Assembly (NCBI GenBank): GCA_029204225.1
Contig: CM055094.1
Location: 70,404,252 to 70,468,251 of the forward strand
DNA length: 64,000 nt
Direction: 5' to 3'
From: Diphasiastrum complanatum
Taxonomy: Eukaryota > Streptophyta > Lycopodiopsida > Lycopodiales > Lycopodiaceae
The notes under the pieces are model-generated. The model ran no database searches and was not told the DNA's origin. It was given only the letters and a program-made list of their open reading frames with translations. The translations under genes and the position numbers were made by a program. This document shows positions 9,971 through 19,900 of the stretch, piece after piece; positions within the stretch are counted from its first letter, which is position 1; each line of letters starts with the position of its first letter.

Positions 9971-11371
9971 ATAGTAGATGTTTTTTATTTATCATACATG
10001 GGAAAATTGTAAGGCCACTAAACAACAATTTACAATAAACACCATTGCGAGTTGAATGAGAAATATTGTGAGGTTCTCCTTAACGAATATTTTAAAATTG
10101 ACAAAAAAGAGTTCATTTTAAAAAAACCATATTTGTTTTGCATACAAATATGAAAAATGACGTGTTTTCTCCTTATATTTTCAAAATACAAATATGTGGA
10201 AAATTGTAAACCTACAAAATATGTTTTTGTATATCAAAAAGGTCAACAAAAAATTATATTCAAAATCTTTCAAAAATCTACATAATTTTCTAGTTTGTAT
10301 TAATTTTTTAATTTGCTAATTACGGAAGATTGTCTATTTTTTAGTTATATTCACATTTACAAAAACGACAAAATAAATTTTAATAACATAATTATATATT
10401 GTACTTTTTAAATACCAAGCAAACATACTTTCTATATCAAAACTATCTTATTGATATATTCAAATTTAGTTATATTTGTAACTTGGTCAATGAATAGATA
10501 CAAAATATATTCAAATTTAATCATTCTTCATGCAATTCATAAAAATATTTTTCATTTAATCACATAACTTCAAAAAGTCACATGGAATATATATTTTTTT
10601 AAAAAAATATCTAATATCCAAAAATTTTTCAACAAATTGAAAGATAATTTAAACTATACTAAAAAATATATTTACTCTTGGGATCTATCTAGGAAAATAA
10701 CTTTCAAAACTGAAGCACACTTTCAAAGATTTCTTAAACCAAATACAAGCTTTCTAACAAATTCAAGTGACACAAGATTTACAAAACTTAAGTATATTGT
10801 AAATCAATGTTTCTGCACAGATGAACTTTAACTACATAGTGTAATTATCTCTTTAATTTCAATATCTATACATCAAATAACTAATTTATACGGGGGCTAA
10901 CCAATTTTTCTTTTGAAATTAACTTCCTAATCTACTTTTGCACACTAGAAAATACACTAGAACTTAATGGGAAGCCCGACAAAGTTGTCTCTTCTTCCTC
11001 AGATGATGGCTCTTCTTCAATCTCAATGGACTTTTTATTTTTTGGGAAAAAACTTTTTTTCTTGGTGGTTTTGCATTTGAAGTTTTCGCATTTTCAGTTG
11101 CCACGACAACTTTCAACTTGCTAGGATCAAACTCCTTTTCCTCCTCATGTAACCTTAAATGGGTATGACATGCAATTTTTCGGTCAGCTCAACCTCTAGT
11201 GCCTTCGACTTTTGATAGGTATTCTCTTTTTCAAGGACAATATCCTTGCGTATAAAAGAAAATAAACATGTATTCATATTTGTTGATTATTCCAACTTTT
11301 TTCATATCAATAGCTAGTAGAAAAGATCACTTCGACAAAGCTTTTCATTGATGACCATAAGCCTCTTTGGA
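9971..11371 (+). repeat. 1.4-kb direct repeat, copy 1 (with 35,171-36,592)
   Basis: From ATAGTAGATG at 9971 to GCCTCTTTGGA at 11,371 the sequence matches 35,171-36,592 with scattered substitutions and small indels. The first kilobase is very AT-rich. The last part, read on the minus strand (about 10,960-11,260), contains a degraded coding-like segment: a Lys/Glu-rich helix (LEKENTYQKSKALEVELTEK), then HEEEKEFDPSKLKVVVAT and IEIEEEPSSEEEETT. It is a dispersed repeat, probably a mobile element with a degenerate gene. No terminal inverted repeats were recognised. Confidence 0.7.
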
Positions 11372-11439
11372 TTGAATTTTTTTTGACCCAGAGTACAATC
11401 CGACCCTTTGTATATTTTCAACCCTTTGTATCGTCAATT

Positions 11440-11595
11440 TAGAACTTTTTCAAAGACTCAAATTTTTTCAAAGACTCGAATTTTTTTTTCGAAGATTCGA
11501 TTTTTTCTAAAGATTCAATTCTTTTCCAAAGACTTGAATTTTTCTGAAAACTCGAATTTTTCCAAAGGATCGAATTTTTTCAAAGACTCAAACAA
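11440..11595 (+). repeat. Degenerate short tandem repeat (caaagactcgaatttttt)
   Basis: About seven imperfect units of the type CAAAGACTCGAATTTTTT follow each other. Any open frame here only reflects the repeat. Confidence 0.6.
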
Positions 11596-12249
11596 AATTT
11601 TCAACTGGAAAGAGATAAGTTGGAAATACCGTGTTAGAATTAGAGATTAAGTTGTTGTTAGATATTTTTGAAGAAAAATAGTTACCACTGAAAAGATGTA
11701 ATTTGTCAAGAAAACATTGCGTTGATATTACACAAGAATTGTCCATCAAATATAGTGTCATACTTGCAAAGACCTGGAACCAATGCAAAACCAAAGTAGA
11801 GCAAATAAAGTGGAAATATAGATATGAGAAAGTAGCTTCATCTAGAATTGGATCCATTCCATCAAAAAAATATTAGGTTGATATTGCACAAAAATTCTCC
11901 ATCAAATATAGTGTCATACTTGCAAAGACTTGGAACCAATGCAAAATCAAAGTTGAGAAAATAAAATGGGAAATTTTCCAAAAATGCAAGGATCCTTGGT
12001 GCCATGGATGATGCAATTAGATCAAATGTTGATGACCAAACATACACATCAATTGAGGACATCAAGCAAAATGTTAATCAAGAAGATACACAAAACCCTA
12101 TTGATGAAGAAAAAAAATAACAATGTTTATCTTGAAAGACCATAGTTTGTATGGAGGATGTCCAGACATTCCAAAGAAATTTAAACACAAGGCCATAAAA
12201 AAAACCACTAGAAATCTAGCTAGAGCAAAGTACAAAATTTTGGTATAGA
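11596..12249 (+). pseudogene. MYB/SANT-like DNA-binding segment, tandemly duplicated
   Basis: Two successive units, 156 bases apart (52 codons), each read as Q(E/K)(L/F)SIKYSVILAKTWNQCK followed by KIKWKY- or KIKWEI-like helices. The pattern W-x-QCK-x-K...IKW resembles the trihelix/MYB-SANT-like domain that many plant DNA transposons encode as a DNA-binding partner. An acidic tail (NVDDQTYTSIEDIKQNVNQE) follows after a one-base frameshift. In-frame stops and this frameshift make it a pseudogene. Other copies: 37,719-37,985 (one unit) and 62,080-62,480 (minus, two units). The assignment to MYB/SANT rests on pattern only. Confidence 0.5.
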
Positions 12250-12269
12250 CACTACAAGAAGACGGGCGA
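12250..12269 (+). repeat. CACTA terminal inverted repeat
   Basis: CACTACAAGAAGACGGGCGA begins with CACTACAAGAA, the classic En/Spm-CACTA terminus. The same end occurs inverted at 61,824-61,843 (CACTACAAGAGGACGGGCGA on the minus strand). Element sequence extends to the right. Confidence 0.75.
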
Positions 12270-12698
12270 TTTTCGAAGCTTTTTTTTAGCGTTTCCTTGA
12301 AAGATAGTTTTTAAAATGAGTCACGCGGGGAGCGGAATGCTCGAGCCTCGGGTGTGGTATTTGGCCTCGGAATAAGCCTCACAATCTCTGCATTATCTCC
12401 GTTCAAAGCTTGCATACTCGTATTTTTTACTAATGGCTACATATAATCGGAGACCAAGAGGAACCATTGATGCGATCAATATTTGCAATTAAAAAAATGC
12501 AGAAGATCAATGGATACCAAGAATATATCTAAAATATGAATGGATCTTGATGCATCCATTTGCAAAAGGCTCATTCCGAGAAATAAAAAGATCGGATAAC
12601 ATATATAGAAGCTCTTGGAAAGGCAGGATAATGGATTTTAAAGTATCACCTGCTGGTCAATCCATCACGAAAGTTTTAGTTCAGCATGCTTATCTTCA
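12270..12698 (+). pseudogene. CACTA-end element: 5' region and first exon (MATYNRR)
   Basis: Downstream of the terminal repeat, about 165 bases of leader precede an ATG at 12,433. It opens MATYNRRPRGTIDAINICN, has a stop, then QWIPRIYLKYEWILMHP, SDNIYRSSWKG and QSITKVLVQHAYL. A second copy lies at 31,248-31,703 on the minus strand (MATHNRRTRGTIDAINIC), which lacks that stop. Its position just inside a CACTA end suggests the first exon of a CACTA-encoded protein, but I do not recognise the domain. At about 12,698 the sequence switches to the Ulp1-tail repeat. Confidence 0.5.
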
Positions 12699-14510
12699 CA
12701 ATGAACCACTTTTTCTCTGATGTTCTTTCATTTCTATGATTTCCATTTCCATGGTGCAAAACACAATGTAATTGCAACTGGATAATATGAGTTTTCGATA
12801 ACAAGATTCATTGTCTCCTATAGGAAATGCATTATCTCCATTGGGGAGATCTTCAGTCACTTGAACTCCAGTGACCACTACAATCAGGTATCGAATCGTC
12901 GCTGCCCTTGTTGAAGTCTCGTATATATCGGTTGTATTTTTAGTCTTCATTGTCTTGGTCTGTGTTGTCCTTGTCTTGGCAAATTCGGATATGTTCAGAT
13001 GACGATCTGATCAAAGCTTTGTTGCAACAAATCTAAGTGAACTAATGTTTCATGTTTGGATTGGTTGTGGCAAAGGTTCGATCAGATCATCATTCTAAAC
13101 TTATCCAAAAAAAACCATAGTAAAGGCAAGGTAGACCAAGGCTATGAAAAACAAATATGTCAAAAAATCGTAGAAATTGAAGATGAATGTATCATAACTT
13201 GAATTAATAACGGGAAAACAAACAAGTAAGAACAACCATAGAAAACTGTAAATATATTTCTACTAAAATTTTATGTACATGTGTCTCATCCACATCAAGT
13301 GAGACGAATTTTTTATCAGTATCAACTATCTATGATCTCTAAATCCATTTCTCCAATTGGAAGTAGCTTGGGTGGAGAACACTCTGCCACTACAACTGGA
13401 TATGAATTTTTGATCACAAGCTTTATGGTCTCCTACCTGAAGTGCATTATCTCCATTGGGAAGACCTTCGGGCATTTAAACTGAAAAAAGAATAAACACA
13501 ATTAAATGTTATTAATGAAGGATTAGTTATTAGGAATTTGATTATGAAGAAAAAACAAAAATACAATTAAATATTATTAATCAAAGATTACCTCTTTCAG
13601 ATTAGGAAGTCCATCATGTAGTGCAAGCCAATTGAAAAAATGTTTGGCATTGCATATCGTATAGCAACCACAGCTTACAAAATCAACCTGTTGAGAGGAC
13701 TGCAATATCAAAATTTTAACATTATGAGATATCGGATCAAAACGAAGGATCTTATAATAAAATCTACAACGGAAACAAGCACGCATCGAACCAATATCCA
13801 ACAAATATTGTTTGAATATCGAATCAGCGCGCACGATTTGAAAAGAAACCAAACAATAACTACAAGGACACGTCGAACTGATATTGATAGATTTTTACCT
13901 CTGCATCAACATTTTTCAGCTTTGTATATGCTATTGCATTTGGTACTAGAAAGAGTTCCAGTATTTTTTGGATATGGCTCTTGGCAATTTTGCATGTGTG
14001 TGTAATAGAATTCATCTTTAAACAAATTGGATTGCACACACCCTCGACATTGACATATAAGGACAACACATACAAGCTCCAATGATCACTACAATAAGAA
14101 AACAATAAATTTTTGAGAATCCATGTGAAATCAAAATTCATATGAAAAATTCAACTTAATAAAATTTGAAAAAAATACACTTACAGTGCTATGTATGGGA
14201 GCACAATAATTGGAGTCCCCAGTACGATGTATTGGAGTATATCATTGTGCAGACTTTTGAAATCAGGAAAATCAAATGCAGCCATGAATTGAAGGGGAAA
14301 CAATGCTACATCTATAAGCAATGGGGTCTAAAGAAACTCCATCCAGTATTGAATTGCCCCACCTCCTACATTGTCACCTAGCATTTTATCCCTACTTTCT
14401 AATTCACATGTATCTAATTTAGAAAGGAGAAGACCAGCATTGGTCTTCGACATCTTAAAACTGTATCTAGGACCTAAAGCTTTAAGATATGTGTTCAATA
14501 ATTGGTCATA
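12699..14510 (-). pseudogene. Ulp1-type (C48) SUMO-protease-like gene, multi-exon
   Basis: The minus strand reads as a C48 cysteine protease. The exon from about 14,510 to 14,185 has DKMLGDNVGGGAIQYWMEFL and ends PYIAL. Intron 14,184-14,089 (GTAAGT...TTGTAG) joins in phase to DHWSLYVLSL, which holds the catalytic His, in exon 14,088-13,899. Intron 13,898-13,700 leads to exon 13,699-13,592 with SSQQVDFVSCGCYTIC, carrying the oxyanion Gln and catalytic Cys of the family. A further exon from 13,480 reads FKCPKVFPMEIMHFR, and a diverged duplicate of it lies near 12,790-12,870. Oddities: the usual Asp of the triad appears as Asn (MNSITHT), and in-frame TAGs lie at 14,328-14,330 and 13,433-13,435. 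Family role: removal of SUMO from proteins. Ulp1-like genes are often carried by plant transposons, which fits its multiple copies here. Confidence 0.75.
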
Positions 14511-14644
14511 CTGTACATATTGAGAAGTATTTGCAAAAGTGCAGGGGGTGACAGAAGTAATAATGATAAACCACAAAAAGAATTGTCAGTCAAAATTGAT
14601 TCTAGCTTTACATTCACAAAATCGTCTTAATCATTTCCTAGAAC

Positions 14645-14937
14645 AAGAGGTGGGGAACAAATATTTATGGGGGTAGGAGGAGACAAAGATTTTAAAGGAG
14701 GAGGAGATTTATTAAAGAGAAAGATTTAGCAGAAAAAGATAAAAATGGAGTTCTGGGAGGAGAAGAAGGAGACTTAGGAGGAAACTTGGGAGGATATTGC
14801 CTAGCAGATAAAATCTCATCCAGAGGAGATGGCTTTGAAAAATCCCTCGCTTTATTAGGAGGGTCATGAGACCTCCTCTTCTTTGAAACACTCCCACTCT
14901 GTATTCGAAAAACAAGCCAGGATGGTTGAGACTGCTT
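14645..14937 (-). pseudogene. Lys/Pro-rich segment downstream of the H3-fold frame
   Basis: In the same minus-strand frame as the H3-like segment, just after its TGA, text such as SGSVSKKRRSHDPPNKARDF and SARQYPPKFPPKSPSSPPRT continues to about 14,700. A shifted frame runs on to about 14,645. It looks like a disordered basic linker. It may be part of one protein joining the H3-like domain to the Ulp1-like domain, or 3' untranslated sequence that merely happens to be open. Confidence 0.35.
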
Positions 14938-15300
14938 TCATTTTCTCCTCTCTGAATCTTGTTTTGGAGGAGAGGCATCAGCAGGTCTAAAGTAATCTGC
15001 AAATTTTCCATATGTGTCCCGTAGCTTGAACACAATGTTGAAATCCTTGGGCATGATGGTCACCCTCTTGGCATGGACAATTGCAACAATAGTATCTGAA
15101 AAAAATTTCACTTGGGAATCCTCATATGTAGTGTGTAGCGTCTCTATTGCCGTTACAATCTATCTCACATATGCAGATAGACTTCTTGTAACCTGTCTGA
15201 TGGATCTGTGTATCTGAGCTTTCGAAATCAGAAGATTATTGGTCTTCTGTAGCTTCCAAATATCCTTGAGCCAGGGTGGGTCTCTTTTTCTGCCGCTTAA
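14938..15300 (-). pseudogene. Histone-H3-fold (CENH3-like) reading frame
   Basis: The minus strand aligns along the whole H3 histone fold without gaps. WLKDIWKLQKTNNLLISKAQ matches the alpha-N/alpha-1 region (H3: [20 protein letters not shown]). IRQVTR, then TAIETL, match alpha-1/alpha-2. FFSDTIVAIVHAKRVTIMPK at 15,030-15,103 matches the most conserved H3 stretch, followed by DFNIVFKLRDTYGKF. FSD and KDF instead of FED and KDI, and NLLI after QKT, are more CENH3-like than canonical. A TAG at 15,160-15,162 sits where CENH3 has Trp. A TGA follows at 14,938-14,940. An acceptor-like GCGGCAG precedes 15,289, so the N-terminal tail should be in an upstream exon, which I did not find. It may be a pseudogene or a transposon-captured, diverged domain. 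Confidence 0.65.
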
Positions 15301-16394
15301 GTATGGTCACATCCACAATTAATTATACAAAAGTATGGTCACATCTACAATTTATTGCTGAAATTGACAAGGTTAAGCTATAAATATCTGACATTTTTTT
15401 ATATCCAATCACTATAATTTCAGAAAATTCCAATGGACATTATTTTACCCAATAGCAAATCGACGTGCATATATTGAATGTGAAAACTAGAGAGACTATT
15501 CTCGCACGCTGAAACGATATTGGAAGATAATATGAATGATCAAAGCTTGACTTGATAGATTCTCATTAGCTTTGGATAGTATGAAGAGTCTATTGAATCA
15601 AGCTTTGAGCATGCAAAATACCCTCCAATAATTTTGAAAATTTTCCAAAATCTTTTTTTCCTACAATAGCGATTCGACGCGTGCCGTCAAAGTGAAAAAT
15701 CAATGTCTTTCCAATATCTGAGACGCACTGAAAACATATTGGAACGCATTATCAACGCCTTATAAAAATGTTCTGAATGAACATTTTCTAAAAAGAAAAA
15801 ATCTCATCTTTACGGTGCTTAAATAGGATGAGAGTCTGTAATAAATTTTCTCGTATACATTTTTCGATGTTGTCCATTAAATATTTGTTTAATGATGATT
15901 CGGTGAGGCTAGTGCTAGACTATTTAATGTATTTTGGCGCAGGTAAGATTCTAGGATCAAGGCTAATGATGATTCGTAGAATCTAGTGATAGACTATTTA
16001 ATGTATTCCGACATAGGTACAAATTTGCCTCACTCTGATTGGTGGAGAAATAGAGGCTATGTTTCTCAATTTATTATTTGACAAATGTATGGTTGTGATC
16101 AACAAAAATTAGCTACAAATATGGGCACCACTTTTCATATTTCGATTATGTGATCTTTCATTCTGAACTCACTAGTTATTTTGTTTTCTTTATTTCTCGC
16201 GATATCGAATCGACACACGCCTTCCCATACAATGCATGGTGGGATTCATTCAGACGTGCTGAATCGATATCAGCCTCTTCTGACGTGTGCTTGTAGAAAA
16301 TTTTAGTCTCGTCCTAACGATATCAGATCAACGCACGCATTGTTGTTCATTCCTCTACCGATATCATTTTGTCGCATTGAACCGATACCAGGAT
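15301..16394. promoter_or_regulatory. Intergenic region with repeated CGATATC / CGCACGC-type motifs
   Basis: It lies between the minus-strand H3/Ulp1 gene and a plus-strand frame starting at 16,395. It contains at least eight loosely related motifs of the type CGATATC-A-ATCGACGCACGC in both orientations. Examples are near 15,468, 15,506, 15,669, 16,200, 16,252, 16,315 and 16,357. This suggests a shared divergent promoter or transposon subterminal repeats. No coding. Confidence 0.4.
15892..16020 (+). repeat. Two-unit tandem repeat, ~74-bp period
   Basis: Units starting TGATGATTCG at about 15,892 and 15,966 share CTAGTG.TAGACTATTTAATGTATT and end in (G/C)A.AGGTA. Confidence 0.6.
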
Positions 16395-16944
16395 ATGGCT
16401 AGTTCCTCCATGTCCTCAGATAACAAACTGTTGGAGTTTTTGAATGCCAGTGACATTCCATCTGAGAAATTAGAGTATTTTGCGAGTAATGTTTTTGCTC
16501 CCTTCGATATCGATAGGCTAGTTTATGAAAATCGTTATAATTAAATTTTTTATCTTGATAATTTTTCTCAAATTATTAGTAATCCTGTTTTGGAAATAGA
16601 TAGTTTTCGTTTCGTTCATTTTCAAGACCTTGTGCATTCCCAACCATCCTCTAAGCATAAACACAATAGAAAGTACTCTAGCCTGCATGACCATTTCAAA
16701 AGAAATATATATTGTGATATCCACAAAAGAATATGTCACCTTATAATCAAAGGAATGGCTTTTGTCTTTCACATATCTGCTAAATTCCAGATGATGAGTG
16801 TGTTGAATCTTTGACTGTTTCATTGATCGAAGCATCTGCACTTGTTCCAGTTGATGTAGATGATGTGGATATTGATATAGGGATTGAAGCTGAAGCATCT
16901 ACGGCTGAACATGTCATGATGATCTTCTACTTAGCAATCATCTA
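16395..16944 (+). pseudogene. Divergent reading frame MASSSMSSDNK with acidic tail, unrecognised
   Basis: An ATG at 16,395 starts MASSSMSSDNKLLEFLNASD, which runs to a TAA at about 16,542. The same frame continues with SNPVLEIDSFRFVHFQDLVH and HDHFKRNIYCDIHKRICHLI to about 16,790. A different frame then gives a strongly acidic run, IPDDECVESLTVSLIEASAL and VDVDDVDIDIGIEAEAS, ending at 16,944. The composition looks coding, with one stop and one frameshift or missed intron. No family recognised. It starts head-to-head with the H3/Ulp1 gene and ends tail-to-tail with the transposase-like gene at 16.95-20.07 kb. Confidence 0.4.
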
Positions 16945-16949
16945 ATTTT

Positions 16950-19900
16950 CTCTTCCTGTATGAACTTGCATGCTTTTCTAAACTTGTTGTATTGTGTGGA
17001 CTTTGTTATATGTCGAAATATGAACTTTACGGTAGAACCACTGAAACAATTGACAAATGTAGTTTCGTTTTTCATTGGTTCCTCCATGTTGTGTATTTCG
17101 ATGAAATGCTGCTCGTGCTTGCCAGTGTAACTTCTCCATCCCTTGTGATGACCATACACTCAAGCTTCCATATGTATTTGCAAAAAATGCTGTATGATCT
17201 CTTAGTATGTACTGCATATGTCAAACTCATAATGTTAGTCTTATGTTTAGATCTAAATCTATATGAAAATTTGAAAGCAATTTGAAAATTTTAGACTAAC
17301 CATGTAATGAGTGAGGTGATCTTCTCCCCATGCTTTTGATATTGCATTAACAAACTCGACACAAGTCCTTTCGACAGCTTTCTTATCAATATTAGAGTAT
17401 TTTTCTTTTCTTAAAATAGCAATCATACTATCAAACTTTTTCCATACATCAACTTTTAGTACTCTGGTTTTGTCGTCTTTCTCAAAGTCCTGAGTGGCAG
17501 CAATAATATTTGTCCAGACTGAGTGTTGAATATTAGAAGCCTTACCAATATGATTTGATAGAAAACGACGTGCTTTTGCTCCTCCTATGCTTGGCTTAGT
17601 TGGCATGTTCCTATTCTTTCCTGAAAGCTTTTCATCTTTTTGAATTTTGACATGTCCTTTATGGAGTCCTGCTTTTGATAAAACATCTTCTAATCGAGAG
17701 ATAGCTTCCTTTGCTAATAATGTTGGCTTAGTATTTCAAGCAAAAACTATATGAAGATAAATGATCTTTTCTATTAATCTAACTTCTGCATGAAGAGCGC
17801 AAACATGCACATTTTTTAAGGGGATAGGCAACACAGGCTTCCAGTTTGGATCTGCATATTCTCTAGTAATTCATGTACTCCTAGTTACATCTCTTGCCAT
17901 TTTCATGCAGTACAAACAAGCGTGTTTTGATGTAGCACCATGAGAGATATTATACATACATTTCAATGTTTTCAAATCACCTGCTAAGTGCCATTCAACA
18001 TTGAAGTCTCCAACTCCTAGAACATTGAGAAATCCTCCATCCATATGGTCCTTGATGATCCTAGGATAAGATGTCCTTGAGAATATCCATGATAATATAT
18101 CATGATCCTCTTTCAGCACCTGTCCAAAGAATTAATCATACTTAGTTTACAATGTATTATTACTATTCAATGAATGTAATGTAATAATGAGGCTAGTTAC
18201 CTAAAACGCTGCCAACCACCATATATCATTTTCTGACTGGACACTGAATCTGAAATCTTCTTGGTTCTTTGTTTGGGATAAAACACCATTCATGAGAGTT
18301 ATACTAACTCTTTCCATCTTCTGCCCTTCACAATTTCTAACTCGTCTAACTTAAGTACTATGATTATTTTGCCATTCACCTTTTCATAGGTTATATCATA
18401 GAATGTGACGATGTATCTCAGCAAGTAATTTAGATCAACAAATAAATTGTTTGATGAATTATAGAATATCGATCTTCCATCAGTTTCATACACCTCCTCA
18501 ATATGAAATGGAGTTCCAGTGATCTTACGCATACCTATGTTTAATGTATCCCTCTCTTTATTCGAGTGGTATGTCCTAGGGATTGGGACTTTTCTAGTTT
18601 GAACTTGCTTAAAAGCTTCTCTAATCAGTTTAAATATTGTTGCATATGCTTCCCTACTAATACCTGCAGAATCACAAGCACCCTGAACTATGGCCTTATC
18701 TAAAATATCTTGAATGTCCACCATCAAAGACTCTGCTATTTTACACTTTACATTTGAAATCCTATTGTTCATCATGATACGCTCAGTGGATTTGCAAGTC
18801 AATATTGTGCCCAATGACATTCCTAGTGAAGCATTGTCTTTAATATTCCGTGGAGCTACTAATGCAAATCTACGAAAAAAACAGATAGTTAACAGAATAT
18901 CACCATAGCTGAAATTAAATCCAAATGTCATTGAAAAACTTACAAAATTTAGAATATGCTTACTTGAATGCACGGATCCTTCTATTTCGATAACCTCCTT
19001 TTGAAAGCGTTTGAAAATCCTTGCAACTTTGTCGCTTTCGCTTCTTACTTTCAGCCTTCTTCTTTACCAAATCCACATCCTTCAGTAATTGTAAGTTTTC
19101 AATACGCATAGACTGTAAGACTGATTGCATTTGCTCTAGTTCTGATTTGATATTGATTGCTATCTTCTGTAATGATTCATTATTTTTTTTAAGTTGTTCA
19201 TTTTCTTCTAACGTCTTTTGGAGATGACAATCTCTATTCTGACAATAAGAGGATATCCGAATCAACTCACCTTCTAACAAGTGAACTTTATTCATATAAA
19301 CTGTTTTCCATGGTTTTGCAATCTTTCACAATATCCTAGTAATCCACTATGCCCATTGCATATCCATGTAACTAAATGAGTTATTGAAGAGAATGTGGGA
19401 TGTGTCAAAGTGCTTGGATCTTGTGGATATAATGTTCCATCTGTCCACAAATCCACGTTTTTCTTTCCTTCTGCCTTGTAATGAGAATGATCTTCAGCAG
19501 ATATTTGAACTCCTTTGCCTCCTCTTCTCTTCAAAGGTGCCAAATCAACAGGGATATCCACATGTAGATGATATAATGTCATCATCAAAAAAATAATAGA
19601 GTAATCAGTTGCATCAAAGTACTATCACCAGATTCTATGAAGCAAAATAAAATACTCATCTTTGATTATATTATATACTATGTACGGTCAATCCAATCTC
19701 CATGCTTGTATGCTTGATTCAAATTTGGAAATGCCGCTCATTTTTTCATTCCAATAGGTAGTTGGCGCTCATATTTCCATTCTCGTGGACGGAATGCATA
19801 TGTAAACATTTTGCAATTTTTCCTGATTCGAATTTGGGGATGGTGGTCTCTTTTCGTAACCAATGGAGGGAATATTTTTGAGTTTAGTCAAGTTATACTG

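Noticed and set aside
14089-14100. CACTACAATAAG, CACTACAATCAG and similar words (also about 5184 and 12,877) as CACTA ends
   Set aside because: They lack the CACTACAAGAA continuation and the shared subterminal sequence. The one at 14,089 is a splice acceptor on the minus strand.
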